Assembly: GCA_944323785.1 (NCBI GenBank)
Contig: CALUTU010000010.1
Span: 1-64,000 of the forward strand
Source of the DNA: an uncultured Bacteroidales bacterium
Lineage (GTDB): Bacteria; Bacteroidota; Bacteroidia; Bacteroidales; UBA932
Direction: 5' to 3'
Length of the DNA stretch: 64,000 nt
Position 1 is the first letter of the stretch. Each line of letters opens with the position of its first letter. Below are positions 44,879-56,274 of the stretch, piece after piece. The notes below the pieces were generated by a model, which searched no databases, was not told where the DNA came from, and was given only the letters and a program-made list of their open reading frames with translations. The position numbers and the translations under genes were made by a program.

Positions 44879-46060
44879 CTATCGGAGGCGGGGCTGGAGG
44901 TAGATGGTGCAGCAGAGGCAGGCGGCGATGCTGATGAGGCCGCCGATGTAGCCGATGGCACCTACGCTGATGCCCGAGCAGACCAGGCCGCCGATAAGGG
45001 CGCCGCTGCCGATGCCGACATTGTAGATGCCGGAGTAGATGGACATGGCTATGGACGTGCCTTCGGGGACGGTGCGGATGATCTCGGACTGGAAGACCAT
45101 ATTGAAGAAGCAGTTGGCCAGCCCCCAGAATATGCACAGCGTCACGGCTGTCTGGTGTGTCATGGCTGCCGGACGCAGCAGTAGGAGGCAGCAGCCGATG
45201 CCGATGACGGCGTAGCGCATGAAGAAGCTGCGGTGTGAGTCGAAATATCTGGAGAACAGCAGGCTGCCGATGATGCCAGTAATGCCGAAAAGGGTGAGAA
45301 TCATGGTGATGGAGCCGGCTTTGAATCCGGCAATCTGGGCCAGGAACGGCTCGATATAGCTGTATCCTGTGAAATGCGCTGTGACTGACAGTACAGTTAC
45401 CAGATAGATGCCCGGCAGTGAAGGGGTCCTGAGCAAGCCGGGAAGCTGCTTCAGTGAGAAGGCCTTTTCGCCTTGTGTCCTGGGCAGAACAGCCGCTATC
45501 AGCAGCATCACGGCGAAAGCCGTGCATCCGATAAGCAGAAATGTCATTCTCCAGCCGGCTGCCAGTCCGATGGCGCGGCCCAGGGGCAGGCCCGCTATCA
45601 TGGCGATGGATGAGCCCGCGACGATGATGCTCAGGGCGATGGAGCCTCTGCCTTTCGGGGCGATCTTGACCGCCAGCGGGGTGACAATCGACCAGAATAT
45701 GGCGTGGGAGCAGGCGACTCCGATGCGGGAAAGCATCAGCATGTAATAGCCGGTGGAGAGAGCCGAGCCTACGTGACTGATGACGAACAGGCCGAATATG
45801 CCGAGCATCAGCCGCTTGGACTCGGTGCCGGAGACCATGAGCATCAGGGGCAATGAGGCTATGGCCACGACCCAGGCATAGACGGTGATCAGTACGCCGG
45901 CCTTGGACTCAGTGATGGCGAAGTCTGCGGCGATGTCGCTCAGCAGCCCGATGGGTATGAACTCGGAAGTGTTGAATATGAAAGTGGAGAATGCAAGTGC
46001 CACCAGCGGCAGCCATTCTCTCAGCACGTGTCCTCTGCTTATGGATATATTATTCTGCAT
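44879..46060 (-). CDS. MFS sugar-efflux transporter (SotB/AraJ-like)
   Basis: A 393-residue, 12-helix major facilitator protein. Its start ALAFSTFIFNTSEFIPIGLLSDI, shortened FNTSEFIPIGLL, and the motif-A equivalents identify the DHA1 subfamily containing SotB and AraJ, which export sugars or drugs. SHAIFWSIVTPLAVKIAP is also typical. It is a single gene with its own promoter, divergent from the beta-galactosidase gene 74 bases away; a shared sugar signal is conceivable but unproven. Confidence 0.85.
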   Translation of the reverse strand: MQNNISISRGHVLREWLPLVALAFSTFIFNTSEFIPIGLLSDIAADFAITESKAGVLITVYAWVVAIASLPLMLMVSGTESKRLMLGIFGLFVISHVGSALSTGYYMLMLSRIGVACSHAIFWSIVTPLAVKIAPKGRGSIALSIIVAGSSIAMIAGLPLGRAIGLAAGWRMTFLLIGCTAFAVMLLIAAVLPRTQGEKAFSLKQLPGLLRTPSLPGIYLVTVLSVTAHFTGYSYIEPFLAQIAGFKAGSITMILTLFGITGIIGSLLFSRYFDSHRSFFMRYAVIGIGCCLLLLRPAAMTHQTAVTLCIFWGLANCFFNMVFQSEIIRTVPEGTSIAMSIYSGIYNVGIGSGALIGGLVCSGISVGAIGYIGGLISIAACLCCTIYLQPRLR

Positions 46061-46089
46061 AATGCTCCCTCTCCCTTTGAAAAATCGCG

Positions 46090-46097
46090 CAAAGATA
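46090..46097 (-). promoter_or_regulatory. -7 box of the sugar-efflux MFS gene
   Basis: On the minus strand TATCTTTG lies 29 bases before the MFS ATG. The gap also contains TTAATTA-rich inverted sequence (TAATTAAC, then GTTAATTA, at about 46095-46122) that could be an operator for the divergent pair. Confidence 0.55.
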
Positions 46098-46122
46098 ATT
46101 AACTTCGCAAATCGTTAATTAA

Positions 46123-49347
<3,225 letters not shown>

Positions 49348-49386
49348 TTTATAACTTGCCGCGTTTTTCAAAAATACAGATAGGAT

Positions 49387-51441
49387 ATGAAGGAATTTAA
49401 GCGTTATCTTGTTACGTCCGCTCTGCCTTATGCCAACGGACCTGTTCACATCGGACACCTTGCGGGAGTATATGTGCCCGCCGACATCTATGTGCGTTAT
49501 CTCCGGATGTGCGGCAGGGACGTGTTCTTCGTCGGCGGTTCGGACGAGCACGGAGTGCCCATTACCATACAGGCCCGCAAGCAGGGCTGCTCTCCCCAGG
49601 ATATCGTGGACAAATACCATAAACTGATCAAGGATTCGTTCGCGGAGCTCGGCATCAGTTTCGACATATATTCCAGGACCACGTCCAAAACTCATTACAA
49701 GACGGCCTCGGAGTTCTTCAGCAAGCTCTATAAGGACGGCAAGTTCATCGAGAAGGAGAGCGAGCAGTACTATGATGAGGAGGCCAGGCAGTTCCTGGCT
49801 GACCGCTATATCGTGGGAACATGTCCCAAGTGCGGCAACGAGAACGCTTATGGGGACCAGTGCGAGAAGTGCGGCTGCACTCTCAGTCCGGACGAACTCC
49901 TCAATCCCCGCTCGGCCCTGAGCGGAAACCCTCCGGTGAAACGCAGGACCAAGCACTGGTATCTGCCTCTGAACGAATACGAGCCCTGGCTTCGTCAGTG
50001 GATTCTGGAGGATCATAAGGAGTGGAAGGTCAATGTCTACGGTCAGTGCAAGTCCTGGCTGGACGGCGGCCTGCAGCCCAGGGCGGTGAGCCGCGACCTC
50101 GACTGGGGCATCCCGGTGCCAGTGGAGGGTGCCGAGGGCAAGGTGCTCTACGTCTGGTTCGACGCTCCGATAGGCTATATATCCAACACCATTGAGGCTC
50201 TTCCCGACAGTTGGGAGCAGTACTGGAAGAGTCCGGACACCAAGATGGTGCACTTTATCGGCAAGGACAACATCGTCTTCCACTGCATCGTCTTCCCCTG
50301 TATGCTGAAAGCCTACGGAGACGGATTCATCCTGCCTGAGAACGTGCCCGCCAACGAGTTCCTCAACCTCGAGGGCGACAAGCTCTCCACTTCGCGCAAC
50401 TGGGCCATCTGGCTGCACGAGTACCTGCGGGACTTCCCCGGCAAGCAGGACGTACTCCGCTACGTGCTCTGCGCCAATGCTCCCGAGACCAAGGACAACG
50501 ATTTCACCTGGAAGGACTTCCAGACCCGCAACAACTCCGAGCTCGTGGCCATCTACGGCAACTTCGTCAACCGCGCCGTGGTGCTGACCCATAAGTATTT
50601 CGACGGGAAGGTCCCCGCAGACCTCAGACATGAGGCCATAGATGACGAGACCCTCGCGCAGGTTCCGGCCATCAAAGCTGCCATCACGGAGGCTCTGGAG
50701 CACTACCGTTTCCGCGAGGCCCTCAAGGAGGCCATGAACCTGGCCCGTCTGGGCAACAAGTACCTGACCGACACCGAGCCGTGGAAGGTGGCCAAGACCG
50801 ACATGGACCGCACCGCCTCGATTCTCAATGTGTCCCTCAGGCTCTGCGCCGACCTGGCCATAGCATTCGCCCCGTTCATTCCGTTCTCCTCGGAGAAACT
50901 TCTGAACATTCTGAATCTTCCGAAAGATACCCTGAAGTGGGACAATATAGGCTGCGGCGGCCTGCTGCCCGCAGGGCATCAGCTCAGCAAGGCCGAACTT
51001 CTCTTCGAGAAGATTGAGGACGAGGCCATAAACGCCCAGATGGAGCGTCTGGAGAATATCCGCAAGGCAAATGCCGCCGCAGCGGCTGCCGCAGCTCCGA
51101 TCGAGCCGCAGAAGGCCGAGTGTACTTTCGACGAGTTCGGGAAGATGGATATCCGCACGGCCACCGTACTGGAGGCAGAGAGAGTGCCCAAGACCGACAA
51201 GCTTCTGAAACTCACGATAGATACAGGTATAGACAAGAGGGTGATAGTCTCGGGCATCGCCGAGTACTATACGCCTGAGCAGATGGTCGGCAAGCAGATC
51301 TGCATCCTGGCCAACCTGGCTCCCCGCAAGATACGCGGTATAGAGTCCAAGGGCATGATACTGATGGCACGCCAGCCCGACGGCAGGATGCGTGTTGTCT
51401 CTCCCGAAGAGACTCTGAAAAATGGGTCAACGATAGGCTAG
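49387..51441 (+). CDS. metG: methionyl-tRNA synthetase with C-terminal tRNA-binding domain
   Basis: Charges tRNA-Met. The HIGH motif is HIGH at 21-24, the zinc knuckle has Cys146, 149, 159 and 162, and the KMSKS equivalent is KLSTS (332-336). An anticodon-binding helical domain follows. The C-terminal EMAP/Trbp111-type domain (about 578-684; [19 protein letters not shown], shortened [12 protein letters not shown], and [18 protein letters not shown], shortened [12 protein letters not shown]) is complete. It is joined by an Ala-rich linker near 560. Its stop codon overlaps the convergent gene's stop. Confidence 0.96.
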   Translation: MKEFKRYLVTSALPYANGPVHIGHLAGVYVPADIYVRYLRMCGRDVFFVGGSDEHGVPITIQARKQGCSPQDIVDKYHKLIKDSFAELGISFDIYSRTTSKTHYKTASEFFSKLYKDGKFIEKESEQYYDEEARQFLADRYIVGTCPKCGNENAYGDQCEKCGCTLSPDELLNPRSALSGNPPVKRRTKHWYLPLNEYEPWLRQWILEDHKEWKVNVYGQCKSWLDGGLQPRAVSRDLDWGIPVPVEGAEGKVLYVWFDAPIGYISNTIEALPDSWEQYWKSPDTKMVHFIGKDNIVFHCIVFPCMLKAYGDGFILPENVPANEFLNLEGDKLSTSRNWAIWLHEYLRDFPGKQDVLRYVLCANAPETKDNDFTWKDFQTRNNSELVAIYGNFVNRAVVLTHKYFDGKVPADLRHEAIDDETLAQVPAIKAAITEALEHYRFREALKEAMNLARLGNKYLTDTEPWKVAKTDMDRTASILNVSLRLCADLAIAFAPFIPFSSEKLLNILNLPKDTLKWDNIGCGGLLPAGHQLSKAELLFEKIEDEAINAQMERLENIRKANAAAAAAAAPIEPQKAECTFDEFGKMDIRTATVLEAERVPKTDKLLKLTIDTGIDKRVIVSGIAEYYTPEQMVGKQICILANLAPRKIRGIESKGMILMARQPDGRMRVVSPEETLKNGSTIG

Positions 51442-52163
51442 GCTCCCTGCTGCTGTATCAGTTCCAGCTCCTCGTCGCTGTAGATGAGTGAATCAAGATG
51501 GCCGCTGCGTCCGAGCAAGATAAGGATGACAGCGGCTATTATTATGGCCGCTGCGACAGACAGCAGTATGATCCATATCCTGCTTCGTCCTTCGTGAGTG
51601 GTGGTGCCGTTTTCCGGAGCAGGTCCGGGCTTTTCTTGTTCCTGTTCCGGCTCCGGGTTGTGTATATCTGTCGTATCAGGTTCGCAGGTGGCCGTAGGAG
51701 TCTCATCGGGTCGGGACGTGCTCTCTGAAGATCTGGTGACCGGCTTCAATATTACCGGCTCGAATCCGAAGGCCTGTGAGAACACTCCTCCGTCGGTATT
51801 GTCGGTTACAAAGTAGGCGCTGCCGTCCAAAGTCAGTTTGAGCCTCCCGACTCCTGGAAAGTCTATGAATTTCCTTTCATGGAGCATCGGTTTAAGCTGT
51901 TTTAGAAAGGTGTCCAGCTCTATGTCGGCAGTGTTCCTGTCAATGCCGTATGTCTTGGTATAATAAGCCGCGAGCATATCTCCGGATGCCCTGTCGTCCC
52001 ACTTGAACGATATCCGCTTGGAAGGCGGGTAGATGGTCTTTCCGTCCTCGGAAAAATATGCCGGCATCGGCTCTGCCTGGAAATATCCCATTCCGGGAAG
52101 CGCAATGCGGTCATTATCAATGATCAGCTCCTTCAGGAGACGGGAAAGAAGATGGACATCCAT
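51438..52163 (-). CDS. membrane-anchored HU-CCDC81-like DNA-binding-fold protein
   Basis: A 241-residue protein from the ATG at 52163. The N-terminal half (about 1-125) carries two HU/CCDC81-type folds: [26 protein letters not shown], shortened [13 protein letters not shown], and [17 protein letters not shown], shortened [11 protein letters not shown] Pro/Glu/Thr-rich linker (about 140-195) leads to one transmembrane helix ([22 protein letters not shown], shortened [18 protein letters not shown]) and a 20-residue acidic end. Related Bacteroidota proteins usually continue with a SPOR peptidoglycan-binding domain; this one stops without it. The likely role is cell division or envelope-chromosome contact, by inference. 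It converges on metG with overlapping stops. Confidence 0.8.
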   Translation of the reverse strand: MDVHLLSRLLKELIIDNDRIALPGMGYFQAEPMPAYFSEDGKTIYPPSKRISFKWDDRASGDMLAAYYTKTYGIDRNTADIELDTFLKQLKPMLHERKFIDFPGVGRLKLTLDGSAYFVTDNTDGGVFSQAFGFEPVILKPVTRSSESTSRPDETPTATCEPDTTDIHNPEPEQEQEKPGPAPENGTTTHEGRSRIWIILLSVAAAIIIAAVILILLGRSGHLDSLIYSDEELELIQQQGA

Positions 52164-52227
52164 AGATAAATGCTTAAATTTTTTCAAGACAAAGTTAATT
52201 TATTTTTGGCTTATAAAAAAAAATATC

Positions 52228-52235
52228 TATCTTTG
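52228..52235 (+). promoter_or_regulatory. -7 box (TATCTTTG) of tRNA-Asn
   Basis: TATCTTTG ends 18 bases before the tRNA-Asn 5' end. It is AT-rich upstream and faces away from the HU gene. Confidence 0.6.
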
Positions 52236-52253
52236 CAGTCCCTAAAGGGAAAT

Positions 52254-52327
52254 TCCTCTTTAGCTCAGTTGGTTAGAGCACCTGACTGTTAATCAGGGGG
52301 TCCTAGGTTCAAGTCCTAGAAGGGGAG
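52254..52327 (+). tRNA. tRNA-Asn (anticodon GTT)
   Basis: A 74-nt tRNA. Acceptor TCCTCTT pairs with AAGGGGA (52320-52326), with one T-G wobble, and G is the discriminator. The D-arm is TAGCTCAGTTGGTTAGAGC-like, anticodon stem CCTGA/TCAGG with loop CTGTTAA and anticodon GTT at 52288-52290, and T-arm CTAGG/CCTAG. Its last 28 bases are part of a 96-bp repeat that recurs at 53113. Confidence 0.95.
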
Positions 52328-52395
52328 CGAGATTTACTATGTTTTCATAATGTTATTTTTTCCCCCTCTTCATGTGAATGACGAGGGGGTTTTTT
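52300..52395 (+). repeat. left copy of 96-bp direct repeat (tRNA-Asn 3' end plus terminator)
   Basis: Covers the T-arm, acceptor 3' strand, the following GCGAGATTTACTATG spacer and the CCCCCTC/GAGGGGG terminator with its T-run. It matches 53113-53208 at 94 of 96 positions; the differences are at 52314 (T/C) and 52318 (A/G), both in the T-arm. Confidence 0.95.
52362..52395 (+). terminator. tRNA-Asn terminator (left copy)
   Basis: CCCCCTC (52362-52368) and GAGGGGG (52383-52389) with an inner TTCA/TGAA helix form a stable hairpin followed by six T. Confidence 0.85.
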
Positions 52396-52430
52396 ATGTA
52401 TCTTTGGGTTGTATTTTTATATAACTTTAG

Positions 52431-52438
52431 TATCTTTG
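52431..52438 (+). promoter_or_regulatory. -7 box (TATCTTTG) of the toxin-antitoxin operon
   Basis: TATCTTTG ends only 4 bases before the toxin ATG, so the transcript would be nearly leaderless. A further TATCTTTG (52399-52406) lies upstream and aligns with the dnaG promoter copy. Confidence 0.55.
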
Positions 52439-52442
52439 CAGT

Positions 52443-52766
52443 ATGAAAAGGATAATCGCATACAAGGGGTACTATGCCGAATTCATGGCAAAGTTGTCGG
52501 AGCAGGAGAGGAAGAAGATAATGCGTGCGTTGCTGCTGTTTGAGACGGAGGACAAGATACCGCATCATTACATCAAGTTCATAAGGGACGGAATATACGA
52601 GTTTAGGGTGAACTATGGAAACAATGAGTTCCGGCTGTTCTTTACCTATGACGGAGATACGATAGTCATTCTCTTCAACTGCTTCAAGAAGAAGACGCAG
52701 AAGACCCCTAAAAGCGAGATAGACAAGGCAATAAAGTTAAAAAATGAATATTATGAGCACAAATGA
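52443..52766 (+). CDS. HigB/RelE-family toxin (phage-derived Gp49-like)
   Basis: A 107-residue basic protein of the RelE/HigB ribosome-dependent mRNA-interferase superfamily. The pattern KGYYAEFMAKLSEQERKKIMRAL (shortened KLSEQERKKIMRAL), KFIRDGIYEFRVNYGNNEFRLFF (shortened GIYEFRVNYGNNEFRLFF), IVILFNCFKKKTQKTP and a C-terminal helix with KNEYYEHK matches the Gp49/HigB type. It is followed by an antitoxin overlapping its end by 23 bases, in the toxin-first order typical of HigBA. It probably cleaves mRNA on ribosomes until bound by the antitoxin. It is enclosed by tRNA-Asn repeats. Confidence 0.85.
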   Translation: MKRIIAYKGYYAEFMAKLSEQERKKIMRALLLFETEDKIPHHYIKFIRDGIYEFRVNYGNNEFRLFFTYDGDTIVILFNCFKKKTQKTPKSEIDKAIKLKNEYYEHK

Positions 52767-53046
52767 CATTTACGATGTTAGCGCAGAACTTGAGAAGGAG
52801 TTCGGAGCAAAAGGCACGCCTCAGAGAGAAGCAGCGATAAACCATGCATGGGAGGAGTACAATGCTCAGATTCTTCTGGATGCAAGGAAGAATGCAGGAC
52901 TGACACAGGCAGAGCTGGCCAAACGCATAGGAGCCGACAAAGGCTATATCTCCCGTGTGGAGCGAGGTCTGACCATACCCACGGTCGCAACACTCTACAA
53001 GATAGCAGCGGCAATGGGAATGACGGTTGAGCTGAGACCTCTATAA
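52744..53046 (+). CDS. XRE-family antitoxin (HigA-like)
   Basis: A 100-residue antitoxin with an acidic N-terminal toxin-binding helix (AELEKEFGAKGTPQRE) and a C-terminal helix-turn-helix (about 50-95): ARKNAGLTQAELAKRIGADKGYISRVERG (shortened LTQAELAKRIGADKGY). The DNA-binding domain should repress the operon, and the N-terminal part neutralises the toxin. The start may be ATG 52744 or ATG 52753. It overlaps the toxin gene, so expression is coupled. Confidence 0.87.
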   Translation: MNIMSTNDIYDVSAELEKEFGAKGTPQREAAINHAWEEYNAQILLDARKNAGLTQAELAKRIGADKGYISRVERGLTIPTVATLYKIAAAMGMTVELRPL

Positions 53047-53112
53047 TCTTCGTGACAATACGTGCTGACTAATACAACTCATTGATTTACGCCCGAATGT
53101 AAACCGTTATGA

Positions 53113-53208
53113 GTCCTAGGTTCAAGCCCTGGAAGGGGAGCGAGATTTACTATGTTTTCATAATGTTATTTTTTCCCCCTCTTCATGTGAATGACGAGGG
53201 GGTTTTTT
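53113..53208 (+). repeat. right copy of the 96-bp repeat (tRNA-Asn 3' fragment plus terminator)
   Basis: A 28-base tRNA fragment (53113-53140: T-arm and acceptor 3' strand) without a 5' half, then the same spacer and terminator (CCCCCTC 53175-53181, GAGGGGG 53196-53202, T-run). The 11 bases before it (ACCGTTATGAG) weakly resemble the anticodon arm, so a longer tRNA copy may have decayed. Confidence 0.95.
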
Positions 53209-53211
53209 TAT

Positions 53212-53219
53212 TACTTTTG
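53212..53219 (+). promoter_or_regulatory. -7 box (TACTTTTG) of dnaG
   Basis: TACTTTTG ends exactly 4 bases before the dnaG ATG, the same spacing as for the toxin gene, suggesting a leaderless transcript. Confidence 0.55.
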
Positions 53220-53223
53220 GCTT

Positions 53224-55299
53224 ATGATAGACAGGGAAACGGTAGACAGGATACTGGACGCGGCTGACATCGTGGACGTGATCAGCGACTTCGTGACGCT
53301 CAGGCGGCGCGGGGCGAACTATATCGCATGCTGTCCGTTCCACAACGAGAAGACCCCGTCGTTCTCTGTCTCTCCGAGCAAGGGTATATTCAAGTGCTTC
53401 GGATGCGGCAAGGCCGGCAGTGCCGTAACCTTTATCATGGAGCACGAGCAGATGACCTATCCCGAGGCCCTGAAATATCTGGCCCGCAAGTACGGAATAG
53501 AGGTACACGAGCAGGAAGAGACTCAGGAGGATGCGCAGGACCGTCTGAAGAGAGAGTCGATGATGGCCGTGTCGGAGTTTGCGGCCAAATACTACACCGA
53601 CATGCTGTTCGGTTCCGCTGAGGGACATTCCGTGGGACTGTCCTATTTCAGGCAGAAGCGCGGCTTCTCCGAGGAGACCATACGGAAATTCGGGCTGGGC
53701 TGGTCGCCTTCCGGCAGATCATTTGCCGGAGAGCCGCCGGTGCCGTCCTTGGCAGAGGCTGCGTTGAGAGCCGGGTACAAGAGAGAGTTCCTGATCTCCA
53801 CCGGCCTGTGCTATGAGCACGGAGGAGAGTTGGTGGACAAGTTCCGCGAGAGAGTCATTTTCCCGATATATTCGCTCAGCGGCCGCATCATAGCTTTCGG
53901 AGCCCGGACGCTGAAAGACGACAAGAGCGTCGCCAAGTACCTCAATTCTCCCGAAAGCGAGATCTATCACAAGAGCAGCTCCCTGTATGCGATATATCAG
54001 GCCAAGTCCGCAATAGCCAGGGCGCAGAAATGCTATCTGGTAGAGGGCTATGCCGATGTCATATCGATGCATCAGGCCGGGATAGAGAATGTCACCGCCT
54101 CTTCGGGCACATCCCTGACAGTCGAGCAGATAAGGCTGATAAAGCGTTTTACCAACAATGTGACAGTGATGTACGACGGAGACTCGGCCGGTATCAAGGC
54201 CGCTCTGCGCGGAATCAATATGCTGCTCGAGGAGGGTATGACCGTCAAGGTGGCCCTGCTGCCGGACGGTCACGATCCGGATTCGTTTGCCCGGGCTCAT
54301 ACCCGGCAGGAGATTCTGGATTTTCTCCAGGAGCACGAGACGGATTTCATAGAGTTCAAGTATGCGCTGCTTTCATCGGACATCCAGAAGGATCCGATAC
54401 AGAAGGCTGAGCTGATAAGGGATATCATCGACACCATAGCGGTGATACCCGATCAGATAACGCGCTCGCTGTATGTCGAGCAGTGTGCTCAGCGGCTGTC
54501 CATGAAGGAGGACATGCTTTTTGCCGAGGTGGCGCGGATAAGGCGCAGGAAGATAGAGTCAGGAGAATACGAGCGGCGCAGGAGGGAGGAGAAGGAGGCC
54601 CGGTATGCCGCTGCCGTCGAGGAGGGCGATGCGGCGGTAGGAGAGTTTTCTGGGGCGGACCGCGGTACCGGTGCGGGGCAGGTGTCTTTCAGTCCGGTCC
54701 CGGTCCTGGACCTGTCGGAAAGGGAGCTGCTGTATTATCTGCTGAAGTTCGGGGAGTGCCTGATGACGTTCGAGGATCATCAGAAGTACGGGGCGGAGGC
54801 TCCGGTGATGGAGATAACCGTGAACGAATATATCTCCGCCAACCTGTCCAATGATGACCTGGAGCTTCACAATCCCCTGTACCGGAAGATATACGGGCTG
54901 TATTTTGACTTTCGGAAGGAACTGCTGGATGCTGCCGGGGAGACGGTTCCTGCCTCTGATGACCTTCAGACCGGGATAATGCACCGTATGGTCAACTGCG
55001 GTGATCCGGAAGTGACTAAGACGGTGGTGGATATCACAGAGGACAAGTACGAGCTGAAGGTGAAGGAATACATCAAGGCCCAGATTCCGGAACGTAATGT
55101 GATAGACAAGAATGTCCCCAAGGCAGTGCTGGTCTACAAACTCAAATATGTGGAATACACCTGCTCGCAGCTCATGGAAAGTCTCAGGCAGATGCAGCAG
55201 GACGCTGACACTGAGGCCCAGCAGGACATAATGCACCGGCTCAAGCTGCTGCTGCAGATTAAGAATGTCCTGGTCAAGGACCTGAACAGGGTGTCGTAG
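53224..55299 (+). CDS. dnaG: DNA primase
   Basis: Synthesises RNA primers at the replication fork. With the ATG at 53224 the protein begins MIDRETVDRILDAADIVDVIS (shortened MIDRETVDRI), the canonical primase start; an in-frame ATG 11 codons earlier lies inside the terminator repeat. The CHC2 zinc site has Cys37, His40, Cys58 and Cys61. The TOPRIM core has Glu274 in YLVEGYADV and the DGDSAG motif (Asp318, Asp320). The C-terminal helicase-binding region is about 470-691. It is the first gene after the tRNA-Asn repeat region. Confidence 0.96.
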   Translation: MIDRETVDRILDAADIVDVISDFVTLRRRGANYIACCPFHNEKTPSFSVSPSKGIFKCFGCGKAGSAVTFIMEHEQMTYPEALKYLARKYGIEVHEQEETQEDAQDRLKRESMMAVSEFAAKYYTDMLFGSAEGHSVGLSYFRQKRGFSEETIRKFGLGWSPSGRSFAGEPPVPSLAEAALRAGYKREFLISTGLCYEHGGELVDKFRERVIFPIYSLSGRIIAFGARTLKDDKSVAKYLNSPESEIYHKSSSLYAIYQAKSAIARAQKCYLVEGYADVISMHQAGIENVTASSGTSLTVEQIRLIKRFTNNVTVMYDGDSAGIKAALRGINMLLEEGMTVKVALLPDGHDPDSFARAHTRQEILDFLQEHETDFIEFKYALLSSDIQKDPIQKAELIRDIIDTIAVIPDQITRSLYVEQCAQRLSMKEDMLFAEVARIRRRKIESGEYERRRREEKEARYAAAVEEGDAAVGEFSGADRGTGAGQVSFSPVPVLDLSERELLYYLLKFGECLMTFEDHQKYGAEAPVMEITVNEYISANLSNDDLELHNPLYRKIYGLYFDFRKELLDAAGETVPASDDLQTGIMHRMVNCGDPEVTKTVVDITEDKYELKVKEYIKAQIPERNVIDKNVPKAVLVYKLKYVEYTCSQLMESLRQMQQDADTEAQQDIMHRLKLLLQIKNVLVKDLNRVS

Positions 55300-55305
55300 G
55301 AAGTA

Positions 55306-56166
55306 TTACTGATTTTTCCCCTCGATACCGTAAACGGCTGTCACAGGTACCGTCATGAGGATAACGTTGGGGTCTATCTGCTTGGCTGTCTTTACGATGT
55401 CGTTTGAATAGCTCTTGCGGCTGACTACCATCAGCATCTTCTTCTCACCCTCAGTAGACCACTGTACGGACTTTACCGAGCGGTTGCCCTCGATGCTCAG
55501 GGTCTGGAGCCTGGCCGCTATCTCGTCGTTGTGCTCCGAGAGTATGAGGGTCTGTACGGACTGCTGCGAACCGGTCAGGAACATGTCCACGGCGTAGGAA
55601 AAGGCTATGATCTCCACGAATCCGTATACAACGTCGGCCAGGGTCTTGTCGTTGACCAGCAGAATCGACATCACTATAAGAGAATCGCATACGAGGTATA
55701 TACGTCCTGGAGAGATGTTCTTGTATTTGTTGATGGAGAGCGCGATGATATCTGTACCGCCGGTACTGCCGCCCTGGGTGATGATGATGGCGATGCCGAT
55801 ACCGCTCATGGCACCTCCGATGAGGGCGTTGATCAGATTGTCCGTAATGCCGGCGGACAGGCTTGTCAGACCCGGAATCATGGGCATGAACTGGAAGAAC
55901 ACGAAGCTCATGGCCACGCAGTATATCGTCTTGATGCCGAATCCCTTGCCCAGGATGATAAATCCTACGACCAGCAGCAGTATGTCTATCGCGAACTTGG
56001 CGTAGGAGACGGGGATGCTGTTGATGCCGTAATGAATCACTGATGCAAGACCGGCGATGCCGCCTCCGGTAATCTCATGAGGGTTGAGGAATGCGGTCCA
56101 GCCGAAGACGAACACGGCCAGTCCGAGAGTCATGATGACGTATTCTTTGATGTATTTCAGTACCAT
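55306..56166 (-). CDS. YitT/DUF161 family membrane protein
   Basis: A 286-residue inner-membrane protein with about five or six hydrophobic helices in the first 200 residues and a soluble C-terminal DUF2179 domain (about 205-280). Marker segments are NPHEITGGGIAGLASVIHYG, shortened TGGGIAGLASV, ITQGGSTGGTDIIALSIN (shortened TQGGSTGGTDIIA) and SRKSYSNDIVKTAKQIDPN (shortened RKSYSNDIVKTAKQ). The family is widespread, possibly transporters, but lacks a firm function. It converges on dnaG, 6 bases apart. Confidence 0.87.
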   Translation of the reverse strand: MVLKYIKEYVIMTLGLAVFVFGWTAFLNPHEITGGGIAGLASVIHYGINSIPVSYAKFAIDILLLVVGFIILGKGFGIKTIYCVAMSFVFFQFMPMIPGLTSLSAGITDNLINALIGGAMSGIGIAIIITQGGSTGGTDIIALSINKYKNISPGRIYLVCDSLIVMSILLVNDKTLADVVYGFVEIIAFSYAVDMFLTGSQQSVQTLILSEHNDEIAARLQTLSIEGNRSVKSVQWSTEGEKKMLMVVSRKSYSNDIVKTAKQIDPNVILMTVPVTAVYGIEGKNQ

Positions 56167-56274
56167 ATCTTAATATTTCCGGCCGCGAAGATAACAAAAA
56201 TCAAGATATTTGTAACAAAATGAGAGGTGCGGGCGTTATATAGGTACAGATGATTTAAAGGTTAATAGAGTTAA

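Larger units (their letters stand above)
52300..53208 (+). mobile_element. toxin-antitoxin module bounded by tRNA-Asn direct repeats (putative small integrated element or duplication)
   Basis: An 813-bp unit (one repeat plus the DNA between) carries a HigB/RelE-like toxin, an XRE antitoxin and little else. The repeats copy the 3' end of tRNA-Asn, a classic attachment-site signature. No integrase or other mobility gene is present, so it could be a decayed element, a passenger mobilised in trans, or a tandem duplication that captured a toxin-antitoxin pair. The interior is AT-richer than its neighbours. Confidence 0.5.

Noticed and set aside
53191-53223. An earlier dnaG start
   Set aside because: It lies in the terminator of the repeat, and the extra residues (MTRGFFYYFWL) are not primase-like.
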